Source: Dryocola clanedunensis (GTDB taxonomy: Bacteria > Pseudomonadota > Gammaproteobacteria > Enterobacterales > Enterobacteriaceae). Taken from it: a stretch of DNA of 64,000 nt. Below the pieces are notes generated by a model, which saw only the letters and a program-made list of their open reading frames with translations, did no database searches and was not told the origin of the DNA. Position 1 is the stretch's first letter, and each line of letters begins with the position of its first letter. The stretch lies in the NCBI RefSeq assembly GCF_025215155.1, contig NZ_JALHAM010000119.1; one strand, 5' to 3'. Shown here piece by piece: positions 26,185-34,939 of this stretch. A program made the translations under genes and the position numbers.

Positions 26185-26904
26185 ATGACGTCAATGACCC
26201 TTGATTTACCTCGTCGCTTCCCGTGGCCGACCGCACTCTCCGTCGTGCTGCATGGTGCTGTCGTTGCGGGATTGCTCTACACCTCGGTACATCAGGTTAT
26301 TGAGATGCCTGCACCCGCTCAGCCCATCAGCGTCACTATGGTTGCGCCTGTAGACCTTGAGCCGCCACAGCCGGAAGTGGTTCAGCCGCCGCCGGAACCT
26401 GTCGTTGAGCCAGAGCCTGTCCCTGAACCGCCGAAAGAAGCGCCTGTGGTTATTCATAAGCCCGAGCCAAAGCCTAAACCTAAGCCGAAACCTAAACCGG
26501 TGAAAAAGGTTGAAAAGCCGAAGCGTGAAGTGAAGCCTGTTGAGCCGCGTTCAGCCCCTGTACAGAATGCTGCACCTGTTCGTCCGACACCAGCGGCGAA
26601 ACCAGCGCCATCCACCAACTCTGCGCCAGTGGCGACCGGACCGCGTTTGCTGAGCCGTAACCAGCCGGCCTACCCACGTCGCGCGCTTGCATTGCGAATT
26701 GAAGGCAATGTGCGGGTGAAGTTTGACGTGGACGCCAGCGGCAGTATCAGCAATATCTCTATCCTGTCGGCGAAACCATCCAATATGTTTGAGCGGGAAG
26801 TGAGGCAGGCGATGAAGAAATGGCGCTACGAAAGCGGCAAGCCAGGAACGGGGTTAACGGTGAATATCGTCTTCCGCATTAATGGCGGAGCGCAGGTCGA
26901 ATAA
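26185..26904 (+). CDS. tonB: TonB, energy transducer for outer-membrane uptake
   Basis: TonB couples proton motive force, through ExbBD, to outer-membrane siderophore and cobalamin receptors. The protein is 239 aa (E. coli 239). The N-terminal signal anchor PTALSVVLHGAVVAGLLYTS includes the conserved Ser-His of the TM helix. A long Pro-rich spacer follows, with Glu-Pro repeats then a Lys-Pro run (PEPKPKPKPKPKPVKKVEK). The C-terminal receptor-binding domain contains RNQPAYPRRALALRIEGNVR. It ends 5 nt before a terminator that has been duplicated around a repeat element. Confidence 0.97.
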   Translation: MTSMTLDLPRRFPWPTALSVVLHGAVVAGLLYTSVHQVIEMPAPAQPISVTMVAPVDLEPPQPEVVQPPPEPVVEPEPVPEPPKEAPVVIHKPEPKPKPKPKPKPVKKVEKPKREVKPVEPRSAPVQNAAPVRPTPAAKPAPSTNSAPVATGPRLLSRNQPAYPRRALALRIEGNVRVKFDVDASGSISNISILSAKPSNMFEREVRQAMKKWRYESGKPGTGLTVNIVFRINGGAQVE

Positions 26905-26931
26905 GAAAAAACCTCCCTTCGGGAGGTTTGA

Positions 26932-27070
26932 GATTGCTGACAAAGAAGGAAAAAGCGTGGTTTTTCCTTCTTTGTGGTCAGCAGGCGAAAATCAATGGAT
27001 TGATTTTCCTTGTTATTTATTCGGTGAGATCTTTGAGAAACGCATTCGCTTTAGGTTTGTCATCAGTCTG
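26932..27070 (+). repeat. Terminator-flanked palindromic MITE-like element, copy 3
   Basis: A 139-bp copy lies between convergent tonB and yciA. It is flanked by AAACCTCCC-TTC-GGGAGGTTT (26909-26929) and AAACCTCCC-TGG-GGGAGGTTT (27071-27091). The two stems are identical and only the loops differ. The distal copy has the full T run. The internal long hairpin has 15-bp arms around GCGTGG, as in copy 2. Confidence 0.92.
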
Positions 27071-27094
27071 AAACCTCCCTGGGGGAGGTTTTTT

Positions 27095-27490
27095 TCAGGC
27101 CTGCTGCGGAAGTTGACGGGGTTTGCCGTCGTTATCGACAGCAACGTAGATGAAAATAGCCTCGGTTGCCTTGTAGCGCTGGCCAATAGGCTCAGAAGAG
27201 ACCTTCTTCACCCACACTTCCACATTGATAGTTATCGACGTGTTCCCTCGTTTAACGCAGTTCGCATAGCAGCACACCACATCGCCTACCGCGACGGGCT
27301 TAAGAAACGTCATGCCATCAACACGCACTGTTACCACGCGGCCTTTGGCAATTTCTTTCGCCTGAATAGCGCCACCCATATCCATCTGCGACATTAACCA
27401 GCCGCCAAAAATATCACCGTTGGCGTTGGTATCTGCCGGCATCGCCAGCGTACGTAAAACCAGCTCGCCCGCTGGAGCACTGTGACTCAT
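27095..27490 (-). CDS. yciA: YciA, acyl-CoA thioesterase
   Basis: This is a 131-aa hotdog-fold thioesterase (E. coli 132 aa) that hydrolyses a broad range of acyl-CoAs. The N-terminal motif DTNANGDIFGGWLMSQMD contains the catalytic Asp/Asn and oxyanion Gly. VRVDGMTFLKPVAVGDVVCC is the second family block. Its start overlaps the yciB stop (ATGA-type, 27487-27490), so it is translated with yciB as part of yciCBA. Confidence 0.96.
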   Translation of the reverse strand: MSHSAPAGELVLRTLAMPADTNANGDIFGGWLMSQMDMGGAIQAKEIAKGRVVTVRVDGMTFLKPVAVGDVVCCYANCVKRGNTSITINVEVWVKKVSSEPIGQRYKATEAIFIYVAVDNDGKPRQLPQQA

Positions 27491-28023
27491 TTCTCTTCCT
27501 GCGGCATATGGCGGTAGATATAAACGCCGCTCAACAGCGTAAACACCAGCGTCGCGGCGGTCAGTCCGAACACCTTAAAGTTTACCCAGACGCTCTGCGG
27601 CATCCAGAAGGCAATGTAGATATTCAGCAGGCCGCAGACGATAAAGAACAGCGCCCACGCCACGTTCAGCCTGGACCAGACGTGTTCCGGCAGGGTGAGT
27701 TCTTTACCGAGCATGCGCTGGATGAGCGGCTTTTTCATCACCATCTGGCTGATGAGCAGCGCCCCGGCAAACAGCATATAGATGACGGTGACCTTCCATT
27801 TGATAAATTCATCGTTATGGAAGAACAGGGTCAGGCCGCCAAACACCGCTACCATCAGGAAGGTGATAAGGGTCATTTTTTCAAGCTTACGGTATTTGTA
27901 CCAGCTGTAGACCAGCGCAAGTCCGGTGGCGACAATCAGCGCACCGCTGGCGGCATAAATGTCGTACATCTTATAAAACGCAAAAAAGACAATCAGGGGC
28001 AGGAAGTCGAGAAACTGCTTCAT
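27487..28023 (-). CDS. yciB: YciB, inner membrane septation-associated protein
   Basis: This is a 178-aa membrane protein (E. coli 179), formerly intracellular septation protein A. Five TM segments run from MKQFLDFLPLIVFFAFYKMY to AATLVFTLLSGVYIYRH. In E. coli it interacts with elongation and division proteins and affects envelope integrity. It sits between yciC and yciA on one strand. Confidence 0.96.
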   Translation of the reverse strand: MKQFLDFLPLIVFFAFYKMYDIYAASGALIVATGLALVYSWYKYRKLEKMTLITFLMVAVFGGLTLFFHNDEFIKWKVTVIYMLFAGALLISQMVMKKPLIQRMLGKELTLPEHVWSRLNVAWALFFIVCGLLNIYIAFWMPQSVWVNFKVFGLTAATLVFTLLSGVYIYRHMPQEEK

Positions 28024-28083
28024 AATCTGTTCCGTAGTAAGAAATTGCTCCTGACTGACTATAGCAGTCAGGAGGTCTGAAGG

Positions 28084-28827
28084 TTACTGGCGAATAAGCA
28101 TATACAGGCGGAATAAATAGATGAGCAACACGGCAGAAATCAGGTTGCTTATCGTATTAGCAATGACCGCACCCACTGCCGGAGACAGCGCCGCGAGGGA
28201 CGATGCCAGCAGCAGCAGGGCAGTTTTGGCGATAAGCCAGCCGATAACCGCTGGGGCCACAAGACGCATGTTAGCCCATACCAATCGGAGACTGTTGCGC
28301 ATAGCCTGGAACACACCCGCTTTATCCTGCACAATCATCACCGGTGCCATGGACAGTACGATGGCCAGCAGCACGCCTGGCAACACGATCAGCATGATGC
28401 CAATTTGCACCATAAAGGTGGTCAGGAACATCAGGACAAGCATTTTTGGCAGTACAGGGGCCGCAGTGCCGATTGCGCGCAGCGCGCTGACCCGATGGCC
28501 AGCAGACACCATTTGCATCAGAACCAACATGCTTCCCGCCAGAATCGCATTGCCAATAAGTCCGGAGAAGGTCGAGACCGCTGACGCTTTCAGTAACACT
28601 TGTTGCTGCTCAGGCGTCATATTCTGAACAAGGTCAAACAGGCCGACGCTGTCGGACAGGTTATCTCCCTGACTCAAAATGGCCATTTGCGCATCGCTCG
28701 GTGAAAAAGCATGGCTGATGATCACCGATATAAAGGCACAAAGTAAGGCGATCAGTAAGATAGTAACGAACTGATTGCGTAGAAAATTCCCCGTGTCACG
28801 GTACACAGAACCCGCCGTGATAGACAT
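28084..28827 (-). CDS. yciC: YciC, UPF0259 inner membrane protein
   Basis: The protein is 247 aa from the MSITAGSVYRDTGNFLRNQF start at 28827, which is preceded by AAAGGAGAG and matches the E. coli start and length. Longer in-frame starts to 28950 are not supported. About six TM helices are seen. The C-terminus SNLISAVLLIYLFRLYMLIR is nearly identical to E. coli. Function is unknown. It is the first gene of yciCBA. Confidence 0.93.
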   Translation of the reverse strand: MSITAGSVYRDTGNFLRNQFVTILLIALLCAFISVIISHAFSPSDAQMAILSQGDNLSDSVGLFDLVQNMTPEQQQVLLKASAVSTFSGLIGNAILAGSMLVLMQMVSAGHRVSALRAIGTAAPVLPKMLVLMFLTTFMVQIGIMLIVLPGVLLAIVLSMAPVMIVQDKAGVFQAMRNSLRLVWANMRLVAPAVIGWLIAKTALLLLASSLAALSPAVGAVIANTISNLISAVLLIYLFRLYMLIRQ

Positions 28828-29124
28828 GCACTCTCCTTTGAAATTGCCAGGTTTTGGCTCAACGGGCAATTGTACACTGGAAGAGGGATCTGTGGCACCA
28901 CTGCAAGCCCGAGTAAGTCTGCGATAAGCGTAAAGATTTTTAAAGTTCACGTCAGGACAGAAACCGAATACAGATCAATTTTCACAAACTGACTCACTAA
29001 CCAAAAATTAATCCAGATCATTGAATGTTACATTAGCTAATAAAGTGTGATCTGGAATGGATCACTTTGTACTCAAAAGTAAGTATATTCAGCCCGCAAA
29101 TATAACCATAACAAGGAAAGGGCT

Positions 29125-29757
29125 ATGAAAAAGTTATCAGTGGCAGTACTCGCCTTATGCTGTTTGTCTGGCGAAGCTTTAGCGCATGAAGCGGGCGAAT
29201 TCTTTATGCGTGCCGGTACAGCAACCGTTCGTCCAACCGAGGGATCGGACAATGTTCTCGGTATGGGCGGCTTTAGCGTCAGCAATAACACCCAGCTGGG
29301 GTTAACTTTCGACTATATGGTGACCGATAACATCGGGATTGAACTGCTTGCCGCTACGCCGTTCCGTCATAAAGTCGGGCTTGGCCCAACCGGCGACCTG
29401 GCAACGGTGAAGCAGCTTCCACCTACGCTGATGGCGCAGTGGTATTTCGGCGATGCGAAAAGCAAAGTTCGCCCTTATATCGGGGCGGGTATCAACTACA
29501 CCACCTTCTATGACGCCGACTTTAATCAGACGGGGAAAGATGCAGGCCTGACGGATTTAAGCGTTAAGGATTCGTGGGGTGCTGCGGGGCAGGTTGGTCT
29601 GGACTATATGGTCAACGATGACTGGCTGCTTAACATGTCGGTGTGGTACATGGATATCGACACCGAAGTGAAATTTAAAGCGGGCGGTGAGCAGCAAAAC
29701 ATCAATACGCGTATCGATCCTTGGGTGTTTATGTTCTCAGCGGGCTATCGCTTCTGA
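29125..29757 (+). CDS. ompW: OmpW, small outer membrane beta-barrel porin
   Basis: This is an 8-stranded outer-membrane barrel with a hydrophobic channel, 210 aa. The signal peptide MKKLSVAVLALCCLSGEALA is cleaved before HEAGEFFMRAG. The OmpW signatures are GLTFDYMVTDNIGIELLAATP and RPYIGAGINYTTF. The C-terminal residue is Phe (SAGYRF), as in most outer-membrane barrels. It is monocistronic and convergent with trpA. Confidence 0.97.
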   Translation: MKKLSVAVLALCCLSGEALAHEAGEFFMRAGTATVRPTEGSDNVLGMGGFSVSNNTQLGLTFDYMVTDNIGIELLAATPFRHKVGLGPTGDLATVKQLPPTLMAQWYFGDAKSKVRPYIGAGINYTTFYDADFNQTGKDAGLTDLSVKDSWGAAGQVGLDYMVNDDWLLNMSVWYMDIDTEVKFKAGGEQQNINTRIDPWVFMFSAGYRF

Positions 29758-29800
29758 TAACAGATTAAAAGTAAAAAAGCCGGAGATTCTCCGGCCTTTA

Positions 29801-29939
29801 GATTGCTGAAAAAGAAGGAAAAACCACGCTTTTTCCTTCTTTTTGATAAGCGGGCGAAAATCAATGAATTGATTTTCCTTGTTATTTATTCGGTGAGATC
29901 TTTGCGAAACTTATTCGCTTTAGGCTCGTCATCAGTCTG
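29801..29939 (+). repeat. Terminator-flanked palindromic MITE-like element, copy 4 (inverted hairpin loop)
   Basis: A 139-bp copy lies between convergent ompW and trpA. It is flanked by GCCGGAG-ATT-CTCCGGC (29779-29795) and by GGCCGGAGATTCTGCGGCC (29942-29960). The second copy has a C-to-G change in the stem. In this copy the loop of the long hairpin reads CCACGC rather than GCGTGG, i.e. the central segment is inverted between its palindromic arms relative to copies 1-3. Confidence 0.92.
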
Positions 29940-29967
29940 AAGGCCGGAGATTCTGCGGCCTTTTACT

Positions 29968-30777
29968 TTATGCAGCCCGCGTGGCGGCCTTCATCCCCTG
30001 CACGAAGGTTTTAAGTTCGCTGAGCATCACGTCCGGTTTATCCACGTTCTTCTCAATGATTTTCACAATCGCCGAACCTGAAATCGCACCGGCAGCGCCT
30101 GCTGCAATCGCATCACGAACCTGAGAAGGTTCAGAGATACCGAAGCCCTGTAAAGAAGGGGCTGCGTGGAATTCCGTAAGCTTCTCTACGAGATGATGCA
30201 GCGGCAGCTGGGCACGAGTTTCCGCGCCGGTTACCCCTGCACGGGAAAGCAAATAGGTATAGCCGCGCCCGTGGGAAGCAATTTCACGCAGCAATGCATC
30301 ATCCGCGTTTGGCGGGCAGATGAAGATAGGCGCAACGTTATGGCGCATCGCCGCCTGGCGGAACGGAGCGGACTCTTCAACTGGCACATCGGCAATCAGC
30401 ACCGAGTCCACGCCCACTTTAGCGCAAAGCGCATAGAACTCATCAATACCACGGCTGTAAACCAGGTTGGCATACATCAGCAGACCAATGGGAATCGTCG
30501 GGTGTTTCTGACGAATGACGGCCAGCATCTCGAAACATTGCGTTGGTGTAACGCCTGCGGCAAAAGCACGAAGCGCTGCATTCTGAATAGTCGGGCCATC
30601 GGCCAGCGGATCGGAGAACGGGATACCCAGCTCCAGTGCATCCGCACCCGCTTCAATCAGCGTATCGATGATCCTGAGCGATTGTTCCGGGGAGGGATCG
30701 CCAAGCGTCACAAAGGGAACAAAAGCGCCTTCCTTGCGAGCCTGCAGCTGCTCAAATGCGTGCTGATAACGTTCCAT
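29968..30777 (-). CDS. trpA: TrpA, tryptophan synthase alpha subunit
   Basis: TrpA cleaves indole-3-glycerol phosphate to indole and glyceraldehyde-3-P. Indole tunnels to TrpB. The protein is 269 aa (E. coli 268). The catalytic Glu is in GADALELGIPFSDPLADGPT with the second acid Asp, and the phosphate-binding GAAGAISGSAIVKIIE lies near the C-terminus. Its ATG overlaps the trpB stop (TAATG), giving tight coupling. It is the last gene of trpEDCBA. Confidence 0.98.
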   Translation of the reverse strand: MERYQHAFEQLQARKEGAFVPFVTLGDPSPEQSLRIIDTLIEAGADALELGIPFSDPLADGPTIQNAALRAFAAGVTPTQCFEMLAVIRQKHPTIPIGLLMYANLVYSRGIDEFYALCAKVGVDSVLIADVPVEESAPFRQAAMRHNVAPIFICPPNADDALLREIASHGRGYTYLLSRAGVTGAETRAQLPLHHLVEKLTEFHAAPSLQGFGISEPSQVRDAIAAGAAGAISGSAIVKIIEKNVDKPDVMLSELKTFVQGMKAATRAA

Positions 30778-31967
30778 TACATTTCCCCTCGCGCTTTTAA
30801 AATATCGTGAACGGTGAAGATGTCTTTGTCGCCGCGGCCAGAAAGGTTCACCACTAACAGTTGTTCTTTTTCAGGATTCTCACGCATCATTTTCACGGCG
30901 TGGGCCAGCGCGTGGGAAGACTCCAGTGCCGGGATGATTCCTTCTTTGCGGCACAGCAGTTTGAAAGCGTCCAGCGCTTCGTCATCGGTAATCGACACGT
31001 ATTCCGCGCGACCAATGCTGTTCAGGTAGGCGTGCTGCGGCCCAACTGAAGGGAAGTCCAGGCCAGCGGAAATCGAATAGGATTCTTCAATCTGGCCTTC
31101 GTCCGTTTGCATCATCGGGGATTTCATCCCGAAGTAGATGCCGACACGCCCGTGTTTAAGCGGCGCACCGTGCTCACCGGTTTCAATGCCGTGGCCGGCA
31201 GGCTCAACGCCAATCAGCCCGACTTTGGTGTCGTTAATGAAGTCAGCAAACATGCCGATGGCGTTGGAGCCTCCGCCGACGCAGGCAATGACGGCGTCCG
31301 GTAAACGGCCTTCTCTTTCAAGGATCTGCGCTTTGGTCTCTTCACCAATCATGCGCTGGAATTCACGCACGATAGTCGGGAAAGGGTGAGGGCCTGCCGC
31401 CGTGCCGAGCATATAGTGGGCGGTGTCATAGCTACCAGACCAGTCGCGCAGCGCTTCGTTACAGGCATCTTTCAGGGTGGCGGAACCGCTGTGAACAGGG
31501 ATCACTTCTGCGCCCATCAGACGCATGCGGAACACGTTTGGCGACTGACGCTCAACGTCTTTGGCACCCATATAGATACGGCATTTGAGGCCGAGCAGCG
31601 CACTTGCCAGCGCCGAAGCCACACCGTGCTGACCGGCACCGGTTTCGGCGATAATTTCAGTTTTGCCCATTTTCTTAGCGAGTAATGCCTGGCCGAGCAC
31701 CTGGTTAGTTTTGTGTGCGCCACCGTGCAGCAGGTCTTCACGCTTCAGATACAGCGTAGTGTTGGTGCCTTCCGTGATATTTTTACATTTAGTCAGTGCA
31801 GTAGGGCGACCGGCATAGTTTTTCAGCAGGTCGTTAAACTCGGCCTGGAACTCTGCATCGCTCTGCGCCGCCACGAAGGCTTCTTCCAGCTGACGAAGGG
31901 CTGGCATCAGGATCTGTGGCACATACATGCCACCAAACTCACCAAAATAGGGATTAAGTAACGTCAT
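30777..31967 (-). CDS. trpB: TrpB, tryptophan synthase beta subunit
   Basis: This PLP enzyme joins indole and serine to make tryptophan. The protein is 396 aa. The PLP-binding Lys is in LLHGGAHKTNQVLGQALLAK, the phosphate-binding loop is GGGSNAIGMF, and the substrate-site Glu is in ETGAGQHG. It has the standard length and sits 11 nt after trpC. Confidence 0.98.
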   Translation of the reverse strand: MTLLNPYFGEFGGMYVPQILMPALRQLEEAFVAAQSDAEFQAEFNDLLKNYAGRPTALTKCKNITEGTNTTLYLKREDLLHGGAHKTNQVLGQALLAKKMGKTEIIAETGAGQHGVASALASALLGLKCRIYMGAKDVERQSPNVFRMRLMGAEVIPVHSGSATLKDACNEALRDWSGSYDTAHYMLGTAAGPHPFPTIVREFQRMIGEETKAQILEREGRLPDAVIACVGGGSNAIGMFADFINDTKVGLIGVEPAGHGIETGEHGAPLKHGRVGIYFGMKSPMMQTDEGQIEESYSISAGLDFPSVGPQHAYLNSIGRAEYVSITDDEALDAFKLLCRKEGIIPALESSHALAHAVKMMRENPEKEQLLVVNLSGRGDKDIFTVHDILKARGEM

Positions 31968-31978
31968 GATAATTTTCC

Positions 31979-33340
31979 TTAGTAAGCCCGCAGCGTCTGG
32001 AAGACGGCTGCCAGCTTGTTAGCATCTTTTATGCCCGGCGCGCTTTCAACGCCAGAATTGAAATCCAGTCCTGCGCAGCCTGCCTTTGCCGCTTCTACGC
32101 AATTATCGGCCCCGAGGCCGCCGGCCAGCATCACATTATCGAGCTTCTGACCTGCCAACAGGGACCAGTCAAAACTCTGGCCCGTGCCGCCCTGACCGTT
32201 GTCAAAGACGTATTTATCAACGTGGTTAAAGTCGCGTGCTGGCAAGGCTTCGGCAACGCTTAACGCCTTCCAGATTTGTACGTTTTCAGGTAGCTCCGCG
32301 CGCAAGCCGTCGATATACGCCTGGTCTTCATCACCGTGCAGCTGAACTGCAGCAAGGTTAAGCGTCATGGTTTTACTCACCACTTCACCCACGGAGGCAT
32401 TGCGGAACACGCCAACGAAACGGAGGTCTGCGGCGGACATCACTGAAAGTGCCTGTTCATCGGTAACAAAACGGGGTGAGGAAGGCACGAAAATGAGCCC
32501 ACCATAAATTGCGCCAACCTCACGAGCAATTCTGGCATCCTCAGGGCGGGTCAGGCCACAGACCTTATTTTCACCCAGCGTCACGCGGCGCACGGCTGCG
32601 TTCAGGTCGTCCTCACCCATCAGCGCGGAGCCAATCAGGAAGCCGTTTGCAAAGTGGCACAGCTCACGGATCTGGCCGTATGTGCTGATACCCGACTCGC
32701 TGATGACCGTCACACCGTGGGTCAGTCGCGGAGCCAGCTGGCGGGTGCGCTCCAGGTCGATTGACAGATCGCGCAGGTCGCGGTTATTAATTCCGACGAC
32801 TTTTGCTTTCAGCTCGATGGCTCGCTCAAGCTCTTCTTCGTTACTCACTTCCGTCAGTACGCCCATGTTCAGGCTGTGCGCGACGGCGGCGAGCTGGCGA
32901 TACTGCTCATCATCCAGCACCGAAAGCATCAGCAGGCAGGCATCGGCCTGATAAAAACGCGCCAGATATATCTGGTAAGCATCGATAATAAAATCTTTGC
33001 ACAGCACCGGCTGCGTGACGATGCCGCTGACGATGGGCAGGAAATCGAAGCTGCCCTGGAAATATTTTTCGTCGGTCAGAACGGAAATCGCGGAAGCATA
33101 ATGCTTATAGACACCGGCAATACGTGCCGGGTCGAAATCATCGCGAATAACGCCTTTGGACGGTGACGCCTTTTTGCATTCCAGGATAAACGCGGTTCGC
33201 GCGCCCTGTAACGCGTCGTAAAAGTTACGAGTAGCGGGTGTGACGTCGTTCTGGAAGCCTGCCAGGGGCTGCTGCTTTTTACGCGCTTCAACCCAAATCG
33301 CCTTATCCGCGACGATCTTCGTTAATACGGTGTCCTGCAT
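31979..33340 (-). CDS. trpC: TrpC(F), indole-3-glycerol-phosphate synthase / PRA isomerase
   Basis: This is a fused bifunctional enzyme of 453 aa. The N-terminal IGPS barrel (about 1-255) has ECKKASPSKG and the catalytic ISESGI motif. The C-terminal PRAI barrel (about 257-450) has KVCGLTRPEDA and VQLHGDEDQ. The fusion is the normal enteric arrangement. It lies 3 nt from trpD. Confidence 0.98.
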   Translation of the reverse strand: MQDTVLTKIVADKAIWVEARKKQQPLAGFQNDVTPATRNFYDALQGARTAFILECKKASPSKGVIRDDFDPARIAGVYKHYASAISVLTDEKYFQGSFDFLPIVSGIVTQPVLCKDFIIDAYQIYLARFYQADACLLMLSVLDDEQYRQLAAVAHSLNMGVLTEVSNEEELERAIELKAKVVGINNRDLRDLSIDLERTRQLAPRLTHGVTVISESGISTYGQIRELCHFANGFLIGSALMGEDDLNAAVRRVTLGENKVCGLTRPEDARIAREVGAIYGGLIFVPSSPRFVTDEQALSVMSAADLRFVGVFRNASVGEVVSKTMTLNLAAVQLHGDEDQAYIDGLRAELPENVQIWKALSVAEALPARDFNHVDKYVFDNGQGGTGQSFDWSLLAGQKLDNVMLAGGLGADNCVEAAKAGCAGLDFNSGVESAPGIKDANKLAAVFQTLRAY

Positions 33341-33343
33341 TTC

Positions 33344-34939
33344 TTATCCTCTTGCTGCCAGGGCGGTGACCCGGTCGTAGGCTGCGCCACTGCGCAGTAC
33401 GTCCAGTACCTGTTGTGCGTTTGCTTTGAGATCTTCATGCCCGTGCAGGCGCATCAGCATCGCAACGTTCGCGGCGACGGCCGACTCATGGGCTATCTCA
33501 CCTTTACCTTGTAGCAGGCGGGTAAGAATGTCACGGTTTTCTTCCGGCGTGCCGCCCGCCAGCGCCTCCTGGTGGTAAGGAGGGAGATTAAAGTCAGCGG
33601 CGGTAAGCTGATAGCTCGTGATGTCACCGTTGTTCAGTTCGGCGACCTGCGTTGGGGCGTGCAGCGAAACTTCATCCATCCCCCCGCTGTGAACCACGGC
33701 GGCACGTTTGTAACCCAGAACGCGCAGCGTTTCGGCAATCGGCAGCACCAGCTCCGCGCTGTAGACGCCAATCAGCGCCAGCGGCGGGTGGGCCGGGTTA
33801 ATCAATGGCCCCAGCACGTTAAACAGCGTGCGAGTTTTCAGCTGCTGGCGTACCGGCATGGCATGGCGGAAACCAGTGTGATACTTCGGAGCAAACAGGA
33901 AACAAACGCCTAAATCATCCAGCGCCTGACGAGAACCCTCCGCGCTCATATCAAGATTGATGCCGAAGGCAGCAAGCAGATCCGATGAGCCTGAACGGCT
34001 GGAGACGCTGCGGTTACCGTGTTTTGCGACTTTCATCCCAACGGCCGCGGCGACAAAGGCGCTGGCGGTGGAGATATTAATACTGTTGCTGCCGTCGCCG
34101 CCGGTGCCGACGATATCGGCAAATTCGTAGTCCGGGCTTGGGAATGGCGCTGCGGCCTCAAGCATGGCGGAGGCGGCCCCGGCGATTTCGTTAGGATGTT
34201 CGCCACGCACTTTCATACTGACGAGTGCGGCGGCCAGCTGCTCTGGTTTCAGCTCGCCGCGCACGATAGCAGCAAAAAGCTGGTGGCTCTCCTCACGACT
34301 CAGTGTCTGGGCCTGGTAAAGCTTGTCCAGAATCGGTTGCAGGGTATTAGTCTGCTTTAACTTCAGCAGCGCCCAGTCGAGCGTTTGCTCCAGCAGGCGT
34401 GCGCCCTGAGTTGTCAGGATAGATTCCGGATGGAACTGGAAGCCGCAAACGCGGTCCGCGTCGTGACGCACTGCCATCACCATGCCGTCGAAATGGGCGT
34501 TGATGGTCAGACCGGCCGGGATGTTGCTTCCGACCAGCGAATGATAGCGAGCCACCGGCAGAGGGTTTGAAAGGCCCGCGAACATGGCTTCACCATCGTG
34601 AGAAATGTTTGAAGCTTTGCCGTGCAGGATTTCACCAGCCTGGCCGACGTAGCCGCCGTAGGCTTCAACAATGGCCTGATGACCCAGGCAGATACCGATA
34701 ATCGGCAGCTTGCCGCGCAAGCGAGTCAGCAGTTCAGGCATACAACCGGCTTCGCTTGGTGCGCCGGGGCCCGGGGAAAGCATCAGCACCGGATTATCCA
34801 TCGTTTCGAGGCGTTCAATTAACGTCTGTGCGGGAACGTGGTTACGGTAGATAACAACATTGTGGCCGTTCGCGCGCAGCTGGTCTGCCAGGTTATAGGT
34901 GAATGAATCGATGTTATCGAGCAGCAGAATGTCAGCCAT
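33344..34939 (-). CDS. trpD: TrpGD, anthranilate synthase component II / anthranilate phosphoribosyltransferase
   Basis: This is a 531-aa fusion. The N-terminal glutamine amidotransferase (about 1-195) has the nucleophile in GICLGHQA and the His-Glu pair in FQFHPESI. It feeds ammonia to TrpE. The C-terminal phosphoribosyltransferase (about 200-531) has DIVGTGGDGSNSINIST and KHGNRSVSSRSGSSD. It starts within the trpE stop (TGATG), which couples the subunits one-to-one. Confidence 0.98.
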   Translation of the reverse strand: MADILLLDNIDSFTYNLADQLRANGHNVVIYRNHVPAQTLIERLETMDNPVLMLSPGPGAPSEAGCMPELLTRLRGKLPIIGICLGHQAIVEAYGGYVGQAGEILHGKASNISHDGEAMFAGLSNPLPVARYHSLVGSNIPAGLTINAHFDGMVMAVRHDADRVCGFQFHPESILTTQGARLLEQTLDWALLKLKQTNTLQPILDKLYQAQTLSREESHQLFAAIVRGELKPEQLAAALVSMKVRGEHPNEIAGAASAMLEAAAPFPSPDYEFADIVGTGGDGSNSINISTASAFVAAAVGMKVAKHGNRSVSSRSGSSDLLAAFGINLDMSAEGSRQALDDLGVCFLFAPKYHTGFRHAMPVRQQLKTRTLFNVLGPLINPAHPPLALIGVYSAELVLPIAETLRVLGYKRAAVVHSGGMDEVSLHAPTQVAELNNGDITSYQLTAADFNLPPYHQEALAGGTPEENRDILTRLLQGKGEIAHESAVAANVAMLMRLHGHEDLKANAQQVLDVLRSGAAYDRVTALAARG

